64,000 nt of DNA from Ectobius pallidus. Taxonomy: Eukaryota; Arthropoda; Insecta; Blattodea; Ectobiidae. Position numbers and translations under genes: made by a program. Below are positions 10,684 to 21,400 of this stretch, in pieces (position 1 is the stretch's first letter; every line of letters starts with the position of its first letter). The stretch is from assembly GCA_964059195.1 (NCBI GenBank), contig CAXKWD010000002.1, positions 49,378,923 through 49,442,922 on the forward strand, written 5' to 3'. Below the pieces are notes generated by a model. The model ran no database searches, was not told the origin of the DNA, and worked only from the letters and a program-made list of their open reading frames with translations.

Positions 10684-11438
10684 ATGGGAAGAAACAAGCA
10701 ACCTAACTCCACTGACAAGGTGAGTGACTCCAATGATATACTGACAACTCTAAGAAAAATGTTTGATGATTTCAAGAGTGACATAAATGCCCAGATGGAT
10801 GAGATGAAAAAATCCATTGAATTCATTTCAGAGAAGTTTGATTCTTTCAAAATAGAACTTAGCGAGATGAAAGAAGAAATAAGAAAGTAGAAATGTGAAA
10901 ATACAAATCTAAAAAAAGAAAATGAAAAGTTATCTATGAGAATAAATGACTTAGAACAGTATTCCCGGCGAGATAATCTGATTGTACATGGTGTACCAGA
11001 AATTAAGTCTGATTCTGTGTATGACATAATTGATCGTATTTCTACACTCATAGATGCGAAGGACTGCATGCGAGACATTAGTGTAGCACATAGGTTACCA
11101 ACAAAAGAGGGGAAAAGAAAACCCATTGTAATAAAATTTTGCAAGAGAACCAGCAGAGACACCTGGCTGTCAAAGTTCAAAGAAGAAGCCAAAAGAGATG
11201 AAGAAGGACCTGGCATCTCTTCCAGCAAACTCTCTTTAGAATGCCTCCCCCTAGCAGGATTACGGCAGGTGAGCACCTTACAGCGGCAACAATGGACATG
11301 CTAAATAAAACAAGAGATACCGCCAAGGAACTGAACTATAAATTTGTGTGGATCAAGGACGGAAAAATTCTAGTAAGGAAAAATGAACAGTCTAACATCA
11401 AAAGAATCTACAAGTGTGAGGACCTTGATAAGCTCTAA
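10684..11438 (+). pseudogene. LINE ORF1 (RNA-binding protein), broken
   Basis: In LINEs ORF1 encodes the RNA-binding chaperone that packages element RNA. The start is the ATG at 10684 (MGRNKQPNSTDKVSDSN). A Lys/Glu-rich heptad-like stretch from about residue 20 to 85 looks like a coiled coil. It is followed by LEQYSRRDNLIVHGVPE, the opening of an RRM-like domain common in LINE ORF1 proteins, and a C-terminal part (AGEHLTAATMDMLN...DGKILVRKNEQSNIKRI). Two lesions are visible: an in-frame TAG at 10888-10890 inside the coiled coil, and a frame change near 11225-11260, after which the C terminus continues in another frame to 11438. No zinc knuckle is seen. This copy cannot make full-length ORF1 protein. 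Confidence 0.85.
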
Positions 11439-11520
11439 GTAACATATGTTGTAAGATTTAAACCGAAAACAAATCTGTATATATTTTATCAAGTATATAT
11501 TTTTATTTTTGTCCCCAACA

Positions 11521-14484
11521 ATGGATGGTTTATTAGATGAATTAAGCAACTATTCCGACAATTCAATAACGACAGTCTTGGAAAATGCCGATTCCTGCTC
11601 TAGTTTCATAAACAAAACAATCCATGATTTCAAAATTTTTCACTTAAATATTCGGAGCCTTAATAAACATTTTTTAGAATTCTGCACTGTCTTGCAAAGC
11701 CTAAAACAAGATTTTGATTTCATTATACTAACGGAAGCCTGGTTAAGTCATGATATTGGGTTTGATTTACCCGGTTATACAAAAAACGTTAAAATGAATA
11801 AGTACAGCAAATGCGATAGTTTAGTGGTCTATTGCAAGAATAATATTGACTTCACTCTCACTGACATAGAAATTTCAGAATGTAATTCTTTGCATTTAAA
11901 TTTTACGTTTGGCAACAATACATTTTCATTAACAGCTATTTATAGATCACCGAACACCTGTAAATATGATTTCCTTGATAATTTTGAACGCTTTTTAATA
12001 AATTCAAAGCAAACAGATAACCATCTAATTGTTGGCGACATAAATATTCAGATTATTGAAAATCATTTAGATATTACTGGAAACAGGTATATGGATATGT
12101 TACATGCACATGGTTTTGTAAATTTTTTAAATGGCGTTACGAGACCAGGCTCAGAAACTTGCTTAGACCATATATTTTTTAAAACTAAAAAGAAATGGAA
12201 ATTTATACCAGGAATTTTCTGTAGCGCCGTAACTGACCACTATGCCGTTTTTTCTCTACTAAAAAATCCTAATGGTCACATTTCGAAATCCCCAGGTACT
12301 CAACAATCTTTGACCATTTCAAATAACATTAACAATGAAAAATTAGTCTCGCTTATTGAGAGAGAAACCTGGGACTCTGTGTATAAATGTAAAGATCCAA
12401 ATACTTCTTTCCAGTTATTTTATAATTTAATTAAGAAATACATAATAAGTAGTTCGACCAGCAATCAAAAGCTTCCTCATAAATTCAAAAAAATTAAGCC
12501 ATGGATCACTGTAGGCATAATCAAATCTATTCGTACTAGAGACAAGATTGCGAGAAAAGTAATTCATGACCCAAACAATGAAAATTTGAAAATTTATTAT
12601 AAAAATTATAGAAATATGCTGACTCTTGTTATAAGAAATATGAAGATTAGTTATTATAAATTAAAATTTGAAGAATATAAGAACAACCCTAGGAAATTTT
12701 GGCAAACTGTTAATGAAGCCACAGATATAGGTACTGTAAAAAATAAATCGGTTTCAGAATTAATAAATGAAAATGGTACTCACATAACAAACAAAGAGGA
12801 TATCGCAAATGAATTTAATAAATACTTCTCAAAAATAGGGCACAGTGTAACCTCAAACGTTAATAAGGCATCGTCAGACTCTTCGGAGTACAATAAAACA
12901 GCCATGAATCCAATCACATCTATGTTTCTCAGTCCTGTTAATGAATGCGAAATTATTAACATTGTGAAGACCTTAAATAATAATGTAGCTCCAGGCATTG
13001 ATGGAATAAAAAACATTACATTGAAATCTATCATTAAATATATTGTAAAACCTCTTGTCTATATTTTCAATCTTTGTTTCACAGAAGGTGTTTTCCCCAA
13101 TACTCTAAAAAATGCTGTGATAATACCTATACATAAATCCGGGAAAATGAATGATTTAAACAATTATAGACCAATATCACTTCTTCCGGCCTTTTCCAAG
13201 ATACTAGAGAAATGCATAAAAGTTAGGCTACTAAACTATTTACAAAAACATGAAATTATATCAAAAAATCAATTTGGTTTCCAGAGCAACATATCTACTG
13301 ACGATGCTTTTATTAACGTTACAGGTAACATTATTAAAGAATTAGACAAAGGTAATAATTGTTTAGGAATTTTCTTGGACTTACGTAAAGCTTTTGATAC
13401 TGTTATTCACTCGATACTATTAGATAAACTGAATAAGATAGGAATTAGAGGAACAGTTTACAAATTATTTGAATCATATCTGAGCAATAGATGTATAATG
13501 ACAAAGGTTGACAGCCATATAAGTGAAATATCAAATATTGATATTGGTGTACCACAAGGAACGATATTAGGACCAATCTTATACTTAATTTATGTAAATG
13601 ATTTGCTAAATTTAAACCTAGATCAAATAAACGGCTCCATATTTTCTTACGCAGATGACACTGTTGTGATTTTCAGTGGTCATTCATGGGAAGTAGCATA
13701 TAAATACGCTAATACTGGCATGAAAATTATAAAAAAATGGTTCGATTCTAACCTTCTGTCACTAAACGTGGATAAATCAACATTAGTTCCTTTCTCATTA
13801 ACATCTACTGGTCAGATAGCGCGGAAAAAATGTACAAATTTAAATTTAATAATACATAATTGTAATTTTGATGTGAATTGTAAATGCTTACCACTGAAAG
13901 AAACAGCCGTTGTGAAATATTTGGGTATTTTTATTGATAAACACCTTAAATGGTCTCACCATGTTAACTACATCTGTAATAGACTACGCCGAACAATTCA
14001 TAAATTTGTCATTTTACGCCACTGTATGCCCATTACTGTTTTACGTTCCGTTTATCTAGTACTTTTCCAGTCCATTATTCAATATGGCATTCTCGTCTGG
14101 GGAGGATTAGCGAAAACTACCCTTAAGCCCCTCTGCCTTTTACAAAAAAGAATAATAAAAATCTGTCTAAGAAAACACATTGATTACCCAACTAGACTAA
14201 TATTTTCGGAATTTAATGTTTTAAGTTTGGACCAAATTTACAAATTTTCTATATTAAAATATTTTCACAAACATCGTATAAAATACTCTTCCAGTGATCA
14301 TTTCTACAAAACTAGACGAAATACTAATTTACTCCTATTAGAACCCAAATGTCTCACATCGTCAGGATTAAAGCATAGCATTAATTTTGGACCGCGCTTC
14401 TATAACTCAATTATCAGAAAAAATCCTGATCTCTCAGCATACTCCACTGTTAAATTTAATAGATATGTAAAGAATTTTTTGTAA
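11521..14484 (+). CDS. LINE ORF2: endonuclease / reverse transcriptase
   Basis: An intact 987-codon frame. I start at the ATG at 11521; the open frame extends slightly upstream without another ATG. The N terminus is an AP-like endonuclease that nicks target DNA: LNIRSL (~N43), TEAW (~E72), YRSPN (~Y141), GDIN (~172, usually GDFN) and TDH (~238, usually SDH), so all catalytic positions look filled. The reverse transcriptase follows from about residue 480: YRPISLLPAFSKILEK, QFGF, LDLRKAFDTV (first Asp ~620), GVPQGTILGP and YADD (~710). The C-terminal region (QKRIIKICL..., FGPRFYNSII) is typical of Jockey/CR1 elements. No RNase H domain is apparent. The intact frame beside a broken ORF1 suggests recent insertion. 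Confidence 0.93.
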   Translation: MDGLLDELSNYSDNSITTVLENADSCSSFINKTIHDFKIFHLNIRSLNKHFLEFCTVLQSLKQDFDFIILTEAWLSHDIGFDLPGYTKNVKMNKYSKCDSLVVYCKNNIDFTLTDIEISECNSLHLNFTFGNNTFSLTAIYRSPNTCKYDFLDNFERFLINSKQTDNHLIVGDINIQIIENHLDITGNRYMDMLHAHGFVNFLNGVTRPGSETCLDHIFFKTKKKWKFIPGIFCSAVTDHYAVFSLLKNPNGHISKSPGTQQSLTISNNINNEKLVSLIERETWDSVYKCKDPNTSFQLFYNLIKKYIISSSTSNQKLPHKFKKIKPWITVGIIKSIRTRDKIARKVIHDPNNENLKIYYKNYRNMLTLVIRNMKISYYKLKFEEYKNNPRKFWQTVNEATDIGTVKNKSVSELINENGTHITNKEDIANEFNKYFSKIGHSVTSNVNKASSDSSEYNKTAMNPITSMFLSPVNECEIINIVKTLNNNVAPGIDGIKNITLKSIIKYIVKPLVYIFNLCFTEGVFPNTLKNAVIIPIHKSGKMNDLNNYRPISLLPAFSKILEKCIKVRLLNYLQKHEIISKNQFGFQSNISTDDAFINVTGNIIKELDKGNNCLGIFLDLRKAFDTVIHSILLDKLNKIGIRGTVYKLFESYLSNRCIMTKVDSHISEISNIDIGVPQGTILGPILYLIYVNDLLNLNLDQINGSIFSYADDTVVIFSGHSWEVAYKYANTGMKIIKKWFDSNLLSLNVDKSTLVPFSLTSTGQIARKKCTNLNLIIHNCNFDVNCKCLPLKETAVVKYLGIFIDKHLKWSHHVNYICNRLRRTIHKFVILRHCMPITVLRSVYLVLFQSIIQYGILVWGGLAKTTLKPLCLLQKRIIKICLRKHIDYPTRLIFSEFNVLSLDQIYKFSILKYFHKHRIKYSSSDHFYKTRRNTNLLLLEPKCLTSSGLKHSINFGPRFYNSIIRKNPDLSAYSTVKFNRYVKNFL

Positions 14485-14640
14485 TTTTTTAGCTTTTAAG
14501 TAATTTTTGTTTCACTCCTTTTATGTATTTATGTTTTTATGTTTTAATGTTTTTGTTTTACTTTCTTTTTTAGTTAAGCACATTATACACTCTATTTCTT
14601 TGTCTCTCCTCTTTCTTCACTTTGATATTTTTGAAACGGC

Positions 14641-14672
14641 ACCCGAGCACGAGCAGTCTTGCTCATTCGGGT
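14641..14672 (+). promoter_or_regulatory. LINE 3' UTR hairpin
   Basis: A two-part stem: ACCCGA (14641-14646) pairs with TCGGGT (14667-14672), and inside it GAGCA (14651-14655) pairs with TGCTC (14660-14664) around a GTCT loop. A matching hairpin with changed but still paired outer bases occurs at 35293-35321 in a minus-strand LINE tail. LINE 3' UTR hairpins are known in some families to be recognised by the cognate reverse transcriptase; applying that here is an inference. Confidence 0.65.
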
Positions 14673-14760
14673 GTATTACTAAATGTAATACCTCTTGTAA
14701 TATCTCTTGTAATAAATAAATAAAAAAAAAAATAAAAATAAAAAAAAAAATAAAAAAAAT

Positions 14761-16770
14761 AATTAATATACGTTGAGAATTTTATTGAATCATAATACAT
14801 TAAATATATGTAATTATTCGGCAAAGTATTAAGATCAGGTTTTACGTGGAATTCTAGACTTGCATACAATACCTGGATATTTTTTGTAAAGCATAATTTT
14901 TTTGGTGTGTTTTTGTTTTATACTTCTCTAAGGTATGCTATATAGTCTATTGCCCAGGCATTATGGAGAATATTAAACATACAAAAAACTACCTCCAGTT
15001 GGAGGTAGCCCAACGGACTAAGTATACTAGCAATTACAAATGAAGAAATTAGAGTAGAGTAGTACAAAATAACAAAAGAGTACATAGTTAATTATTTAAA
15101 AGCATGATTGTGCAGGATTTGGCTCGACTTATGAAGGACCGTAAGGAACAATATTATCCCTCAAGGAAGCTGATAGGTCAAATTTCTTCCTAACTAAAAA
15201 GAAAAGAAAGAAAAAAAAAGAAAGAAAGAAAAAATATCTTTGGAATAGCTTGGGGAAGATGAATCACATTGTGTTAAGATTTCATACCAATAGATAAAAG
15301 AAAAGGTTGAGTTTTCTTAGTGGAGCGTTCCCCTTAACACTTAATGAGAGTAGGCATCCCATTGTTTTCTGTGGGGACAGTATTCTGGGGTCGCGAAGAG
15401 AAGGTCGTAAAACTGACCATAAAACTAGCTGCCATTTATTATGACTTTTTCTGTGGTTAATGCATATAATATGCCAGTCTTCCATTCTTCTGCTGCTAAA
15501 ACAATCAATAAATAATATTTTTACAAGGAAACAAGTGCCAGAATTATCGTTCGCTAAAATGTAATAATGATAATTTTTTCTGTGATTTCCGTCCCGTTGG
15601 AATAAAAGTCTCGTTGTATTTAAATTTTCCGAAAATTTATATTGGATTTCAACATCATTTTACATATAGATAATATATTTTTATCGCAATTACTTTTAAT
15701 GGTTTAAAGTTTCTACACTAACTAAACTACTAAAGCTTTTATTTAAAACTATTTTTTTTTGTATTATCCACATAATCAGGTTTTAAGAGTCTTTCCTCGC
15801 GAATAATACCGACTCTAAATGAGGCATGTTTACTGTATCTGAAAGAGTACTTCTTCATTGCGATCATTTACTCTATGTCCCAGAATTAAGGTCGAGATTG
15901 TACGTATTTCACATCAGACTTAATTTATACCTGGTTAACGTAATTAAGAAGGTAATAGGGGATTTGGATTTGTGGGATTTATTAAAGTCATTGTGTTCTC
16001 TGATTAAAATACTGGTTGAAGTTTTTCTGCCTTAAGTCTTTTATTAACAATGTGCCCATGCTTTAGTCATAAAAAAAAATTGGGGGAGGGGGACTTACCT
16101 TTACGATGATAGCTTCCATAAAGAAGGATAGGCCTACTATTGAATGATCGTTTTGGGAGCATTTTGACATAGACGTGTAGTTTTGCCCGCGATTATATTA
16201 ACCTGTTGATGTTTTATTTAAACAATTTATTTAACATAAAATAATTAATACATTTGTTAACACTGACATTGTTTTTTCATGAATTAAATAGCTAATTTTA
16301 CTCTTTGTTTTACACAGCAAAATTATATAAATAATTAAATAAATAAAACGAATCTTGTGCTGCAATATGAGCAAACATGATTCGTAATGAAACAATTAAA
16401 AAGAACCAGATTTATTAACCTTACCCAAATCATGCATAAAACATTAAAATTATTGATAACTAAAAGCCTAAAAACCTAAAAACCCGGCTTCGAGGTGCAT
16501 TTCACGATTACAGTGCGTCGCCCGGAGAAAAAATACCTCAAATTCGAGTTCATTAACAAAACTTATTGAAATCAGAAGTTTTATAATGTATATACAAATA
16601 AAGACAACTTGCATTACAAAATCGCAAGTCCCCAGATGAACAAAGCTAGTGAATAATATAAGCATCAATTTTGAAAGACGCCGTCCCATCGCGTCCCCCG
16701 ACTACAGCACTGAGTACCGCGCTTAGAAAAAAGTTTTGTCCCTAAAGTTGAAACTGTACAGAGAACAGAA
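14761..16770. other. Non-coding DNA
   Basis: Contains a 20 bp near-palindrome at about 14992-15011 (CTACCTCC...GGAGGTAG) and an A/G-rich patch at 15195-15235. No element ends or credible gene seen. Confidence 0.4.
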
Positions 16771-16772
16771 TA

Positions 16773-17383
16773 CCGTATTTTACGGACCATAAGACGCTCC
16801 GGACCATAAGACGCTCCGGACCATAAGACGCACCTTAATTTTAGGATGGAAATTTAAAGGAAAAGAAATTTAATGTGATTCTAAACGACACATTTTAATG
16901 GATACAATGTACTTCGCTGCATAAACAATAGTGTAAATCACTTCTAACTTAAAACCTGCGTTGTACGAAAATCTCTTCTGTGCAGGTGGCTTCGCGGAAA
17001 TTATACAACTGAACTGATTTTTCACGAAAGACTGAAATTCAGCATACGGTGAATGTAATGGAAGGTCATGCCCTTCATTTAAACCACCCGGTGGAGACAA
17101 CTCCTTTTGTATAAAAGAACTCAACATTCCTTTTTTCTGCGTTGTATACCTGGCTTCCAACTATCCTCATTTTACGATTGTTACAAGTGCACTGATGTAC
17201 AGTCTGTGCTAATATTTGTGTCTTATCTTTTACTACACCTTGTGTGTAGCCCTAACTATGGTATTCCGGCAATATTTACCATAATTTTAATTTTTTATTG
17301 TACTTCGGACCACTATACGCACCCAACTTTTAAGGCTCTGTTTTCAAGGTAAAAAAGTGCGTCTTATGGTCCGTAAAATACGG
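16773..17383 (-). mobile_element. pogo-like TIR element (TSD TA)
   Basis: CCGTATTTTACGGACCATAA at the left is matched in reverse at the right, and both ends abut TA (16771-16772, 17384-17385). The left subterminal motif GGACCATAAGACGC is repeated three times (16786-16833), suggesting duplicated transposase-binding sites. A minus-strand frame (16870-17160) contains KRFSYNAGFKLEVI, resembling the psq/Brk-type HTH at the N terminus of pogo-related transposases. The TIR, TA target and HTH together support a truncated Tc1/mariner-pogo element. No catalytic domain remains. Confidence 0.7.
16870..16985 (-). pseudogene. pogo-type transposase HTH fragment
   Basis: The last ~37 codons of a 96-codon minus-strand frame read AQKRFSYNAGFKLEVIYTI.... 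The pattern R-x-S-Y-x-x-x-F-K-L-x-V-I matches the first helix of psq/Brk-like DNA-binding domains used by pogo-family transposases. The conserved second half of the HTH is not recognisable, so this is a decayed remnant. It lies inside the TIR pair 16773-17383. Confidence 0.45.
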
Positions 17384-17847
17384 TACTTGTGCCAGGGACA
17401 TGAGACTTAGATAAGTATCCAGATACAAGTATCGGAGGTACCTGAGATTTGCGCTTACTACATATCCCTGAGTGTGAAAGTTGCATCGGGAAAGCATCAG
17501 TTGGAAACGATTGAGAAACATTAGATTAAGAGATTGCATTTGATGTGTAAGTATTTAAATGCATGGATACCATGACAACGTTTTCAATTCTCTTACGTAA
17601 TATGAGTGCGACGGGCAAAGCAGAGCTAGTTGATTGGTGTGTATATTGCTCGTTTTCACTGATTGACTAACATATGTATGTGTTCCAAGCTGACAAATTT
17701 ACACTTTTTAATTAGTACCTCGATCCGTCAATCTCGTCATGTATTGATAACAATATGACTGTGTATAATGTACACCGCCTGATTTCGTTGTTACACAGAG
17801 TAATATGGTTTAATCGGAATGTATGCGTGTATGTAGACCTATGTATA

Positions 17848-17930
17848 TTTCGGCTCTGTGAGCATAGGGCCTCCGAGTGGAGGCTTCAGTTTCTGGAACT
17901 AATTTAGTTACGCTCATTTCCATACTATTA
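17848..17930 (+). repeat. Dispersed repeat, copy B (short)
   Basis: The block GGCCTCCGAGTGGAGGCTTC followed by TTAGTTACGCTCATTTCC corresponds to the first shared block at 1-190 and to 51580-51640. The second block of the family is missing. Confidence 0.4.
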
Positions 17931-19138
17931 TTTTTTATGGAATACTATATGGACCTTCCACTAGGTGAATCATGTCCTACTTTTCATTCCTGAATGTTTG
18001 CACCCCTATTGAACTTAATTTCATTAGAGTTCTTATAACATTAATTTCTGTATTTTTTACTCAGCCATCTTAATGGCCTGAGCAGTATACTAAATCATAA
18101 AGATCATAGGATATCACTATATCACTAATAATCGCCAGGTTCACCAGAAAGAATTAATAGCTATAGAAGCTTTCATCGATGTGAATTCTATGTTCTATTT
18201 TATAAGTTACGTAACTGTTGAATATTATAATGCGCTATTATTTCGTTTAATTTCAGGAATACAGTGAAATCTGTGTAAACAATTACCGATATAATGGTAA
18301 TACTTTGAATAAGCCTAACGTTAAAACAATATAGTCCCGGCTTTTATTCCATTAAAATAATGTAAAATCCCCTCGATTTTACGATATTGTTAATGACGAT
18401 GAACCTCTCCATTCCAATTGTATTCAGAATCCCTTGAACATACTTTTCCCCCGTTACAACGATAAAATATTTCGAAAAAGTGCAAATCAGAACAAACAAG
18501 CGGAATAAGAAGGCAGAGAAGATGAGGAAGAATAAAGTGTGAATCTACCAACTTTGACCACTGCCTCTTGTGAAGCTCTATAGAAGTTTTTATCAATGTT
18601 TTCCTTTTGTTCCGGAAGGTCATTTAGTGACCCTTGACGCAATTTAAGATCATTGCCGATTTTTTCAAGAGAGCCAAAAACAAAATAAATGTAATTTGTT
18701 CATACTTTCTTTGACTATGACTGTAATGTAAAACATATTCGCTCAAAATGAGCAAAAAGTGAGTGGACATGATGCATAGTACTGTGGTGTATTAATTTAA
18801 GGATAGCTTAAGAAGTGATGTGCTAAAATTACATTTGTTTTTCTTAAATAGTTAAAAAAACTTGGATTATTGGAATGGTTTCCTACATACCATCCAAAAT
18901 TAGCAATTTTTTCAAATTCTCGATATAACAATAACAGTCTCTACGACAATATTATTTTCTGGTCCATGCAAAATCGTTCTATTGAGATGTCACTGTATAA
19001 ATTTTCGGAATTACAACACTTAGGAAAGTCGTATATTGGGCATATTATACATAAGTATAAATCATAGGATGTCACATTTGTGGGAGTAACATTATGAAAT
19101 TACAGTGCTAACGAAAACTTATGTAAATATAGTACATT

Positions 19139-19240
19139 ATGCAACAAGCCTATAATGGCATTTATTAAGACACGAGTATGTTTATGAAACGAGCAAGAAA
19201 GCTCTCATACGAGTATCTTAACATTATAGGCAAGTTGCAT
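19139..19240. repeat. Long hairpin 1 (102 bp foldback)
   Basis: ATGCAAC..AAGCCTATAATG on the left is mirrored by CATTATAGGCAAGTTGCAT on the right, with an inner pair CGAGTATG / CATACGAG. Together they form a stem of about 40 bp with small bulges. Confidence 0.7.
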
Positions 19241-19956
19241 ATGCCTTGTTTTGTTCGACCATAATTACATGTTTAAGTTTTGAGATTTTAGGTTCACTCA
19301 GACAGAGACAGCTGCCCTTCGCAGTCAGCTGTTCTCGTAGTACTTGTCTTCTGCGACAGATGGCAACTGATGGCGTCCGGTCAAGTCGAAGCTTCTTCCT
19401 GTCCATTTTCAAGAAATCAACGGATTTTTTTCAACACGAAATCAATTAAATTTAATATAATATTGAAATTAACACGAACAGAATTGTTTTTATTTTAAAT
19501 ACAGGTTGTTTATTACGCAGCTGCGGTTGTTGCTCTCAAGGTTTCAATATCGTTCCATCTTCGATAATAATCGATACCATATCTGTGTTTAATGCAAATC
19601 TGTATCGTAATGGATATAATTATAATACCGCTACGTCACTTATAAATGAGCATATTATATAGTATGGTCGAAAAAACATTCATAGAATATCACTATTAAT
19701 AGTCAACAGATTCTCCTTACAAAAGTTAATTGCTTTGGAAGCCTTCATAAATGTAAATGCTATTTTATATTTTGTAGGCTATTTTGTTGTTACGGAACTG
19801 TTGAACGTTATAATGCACGTATTAAATTGTTTCATTTCAGGACATAAAATTTCAAAATTACAACGTATTTATATTCATTTTTAAATTTTAGGGAGATAAC
19901 ATTACGAAACAACAATGCTAACGAAAACTGTGAAAATATAGTATATTGCGATACAA

Positions 19957-20060
19957 GTGCCGAAAGCGATGCATACGGATCGAGGAAAGAATTTGAAAAA
20001 AACGAGGCGCTTGCGCCGAGTATTTTTCAATTTCCAAGATCCGTTATGCGCTTACGGCAC
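19957..20060. repeat. Long hairpin 2 (104 bp foldback)
   Basis: GTGCCG...ACGGATC...AATTTGAAAAA on the left mirrors the right arm around a GGCGCTTGCGCC centre. The pairing continues weakly outward into TATATTGCGATACAA / ATACTCGTGCC. It follows the same AACGAAAACT...ATATAGTA leader as hairpin 1. Confidence 0.7.
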
Positions 20061-20700
20061 GAGTATTGCATGCTATTTTTTGCGCGATGATTATTTATAT
20101 AAATTTAATTATATTAATTGTGATATTACCTGAAAATATTATGTATATACATTCTTGAATATAAATGTTTATTTCAGAAAGTGATTCGGATTTGTTGTTG
20201 TTTATGGGAACCGAATAGTTGTCCTGGGGGGCTTTGTCCATAAAGGCTTGTATTATGAGGTGTGGCGTAAGTAAATTCATAACAGCACTGAAACTCTTAC
20301 CGCACATAGCAACAAGATTGCGTATGGGAATTGGGAATGTCAACTTACGATCCACGGCAACAACATTTGTAAGTACCACTAATTAGTTAAGTCGTGCAAA
20401 AAGTGTATTAAGTTTTATTTCAGGAAAGGAATAAAACATTACAACTCTATTGTACGCTTCATAGTGTGCGTAATATCGTTAAATTTCAGGAAGAGAAATT
20501 TACAGAGTTTCTAAGGTGATTGAAAGGGAAGGGAGGAAAATTTACGAAGTTGCAGTGGTAATTGTAATCTGCATATATATTTTCAGTTCAAGAAGAAATA
20601 CAAACTTACATCATTACTGAAAGTTGTATAATGCACATAATTTTATCAATTCATTTCGGGAAGGAAAGTTTATACGGCTTATTTAATAGTAATTAACTTA

Positions 20701-21226
20701 GTATGTGCAATTAAATTTAAAGGAAAACACGCGTGTGTAAATGTTAATTAGTCGTAACGATTAGACACTACTCTAGTACAACAGGATTGCGTGAGAATAC
20801 GCAATAAAGCGGTTGCCAAGCGACGATCAGCACTCCAAATGAACAGCAACCGCACGAGCAACTAATTTATAAGCGTGGTCAAGCAAGAATTCACTTCTTT
20901 CCTGCATTCCTGTGATTCTGCTTCTAATTTCTTTCACTTCCGAGCGCTTTGCGTTAAGAAAAACAGAACAAAAATTCCCGCGCTATCGAAATGTCAGGCA
21001 AAGAGTAAAGGTTAAAAATAACACATGTGGTGCATGGTATGGACACTTCTAGCGTTGGTTCAAGTCTCTTTTGAAACAAATAACATGATGAATTTTTGAA
21101 ACGAATCTATTTTCCACTACCTTCTACGTTTTGATTTAAATTTATGACTGTCAGGAAGGCCTGAATATTAGTAGATTCAACCAGATGTAGCCTATTATAC
21201 TCTGTTTCACTTCAGAAGACTGCATT
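20701..21226. other. Non-coding DNA
   Basis: Nothing recognised beyond the tail of the degenerate repeat field. Confidence 0.4.
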
Positions 21227-21400
21227 GCCGAGCGAGGTGTCCGACCAGGATGGTACAGTTTTTGACACACATTCGGAAAGTTCGGATACAAATCCTTTGG
21301 CCGGTCAATTTGACTTGGGTTTTCATGGTTTCCTCAGTCGTAAAGGTAAATGCCGAATTTGCTCACCATGACTCATCGCAGCTATTTCATCCTGAATCAT
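21227..21400 (+). mobile_element. tRNA-derived SINE, copy 1
   Basis: Starts GCCGAGCGAGGTGTCCGACC with a B-box-like GGATACAAATCC about 60 bases in, then a body (TTTGACTTGGGTTTTCATGG, GTAAATGCCGAATT) ending CATCCTGAATCAT. The inverted segment 26037-26205 matches along its length. The GTGGCCGAG-like A box suggests a Ser/Leu-type tRNA ancestor. SINEs are non-coding and depend on LINE enzymes. Target duplications were not clear. Confidence 0.75.

Larger units (their letters stand above)
10640..14760 (+). mobile_element. Near full-length LINE (Jockey/CR1-like)
   Basis: A non-LTR retrotransposon with a two-ORF layout: ORF1 (10684-11438, broken), a 70-80 bp spacer, ORF2 (11521-14484, intact) encoding AP endonuclease then reverse transcriptase, a ~230 bp 3' UTR containing a hairpin, and an A-rich tail of (TAAA)-like repeats at about 14714-14760. 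The domain order and an ORF1 with coiled coil plus RRM-like block point to the Jockey/CR1 group; exact clade would need a tree. The 5' end is uncertain and no clear target duplication was found. Truncated relatives with the same C terminus lie at 36244-42115 and 42838-43334. Confidence 0.9.
18100..20700 (+). repeat. Field of diverged ~100-400 bp repeat modules
   Basis: A loosely conserved unit recurs: an ATAATGCRC-like block, then a T-rich run ending TTTCAGGA, then an AAATTTAC-like block. TTTCAGG-type cores occur near 18255, 19837, 20420 and 20490, with weaker forms near 20580 and 20660. Larger pieces are also shared: 18110-18260 resembles 19685-19845, and 19080-19135 resembles 19885-19950 (both contain GCTAACGAAAACT). 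Each of the latter leads directly into a long hairpin. No coding frame. The TTTCAGG motif looks like a 3' splice site, but the repetition argues for a satellite-like or mobile origin. Confidence 0.45.

Noticed and set aside
14992..15011. let-7-like microRNA, from GGAGGTAG in a small palindrome
   Set aside because: The seed is GGAGGTAG, not TGAGGTAG, the downstream bases do not match let-7, and the stem is too short for a precursor.
18240..20660. TTTCAGG motifs as genuine 3' splice sites of a host gene
   Set aside because: The motif recurs with its flanks as part of repeats and is not followed by open, conserved coding sequence.
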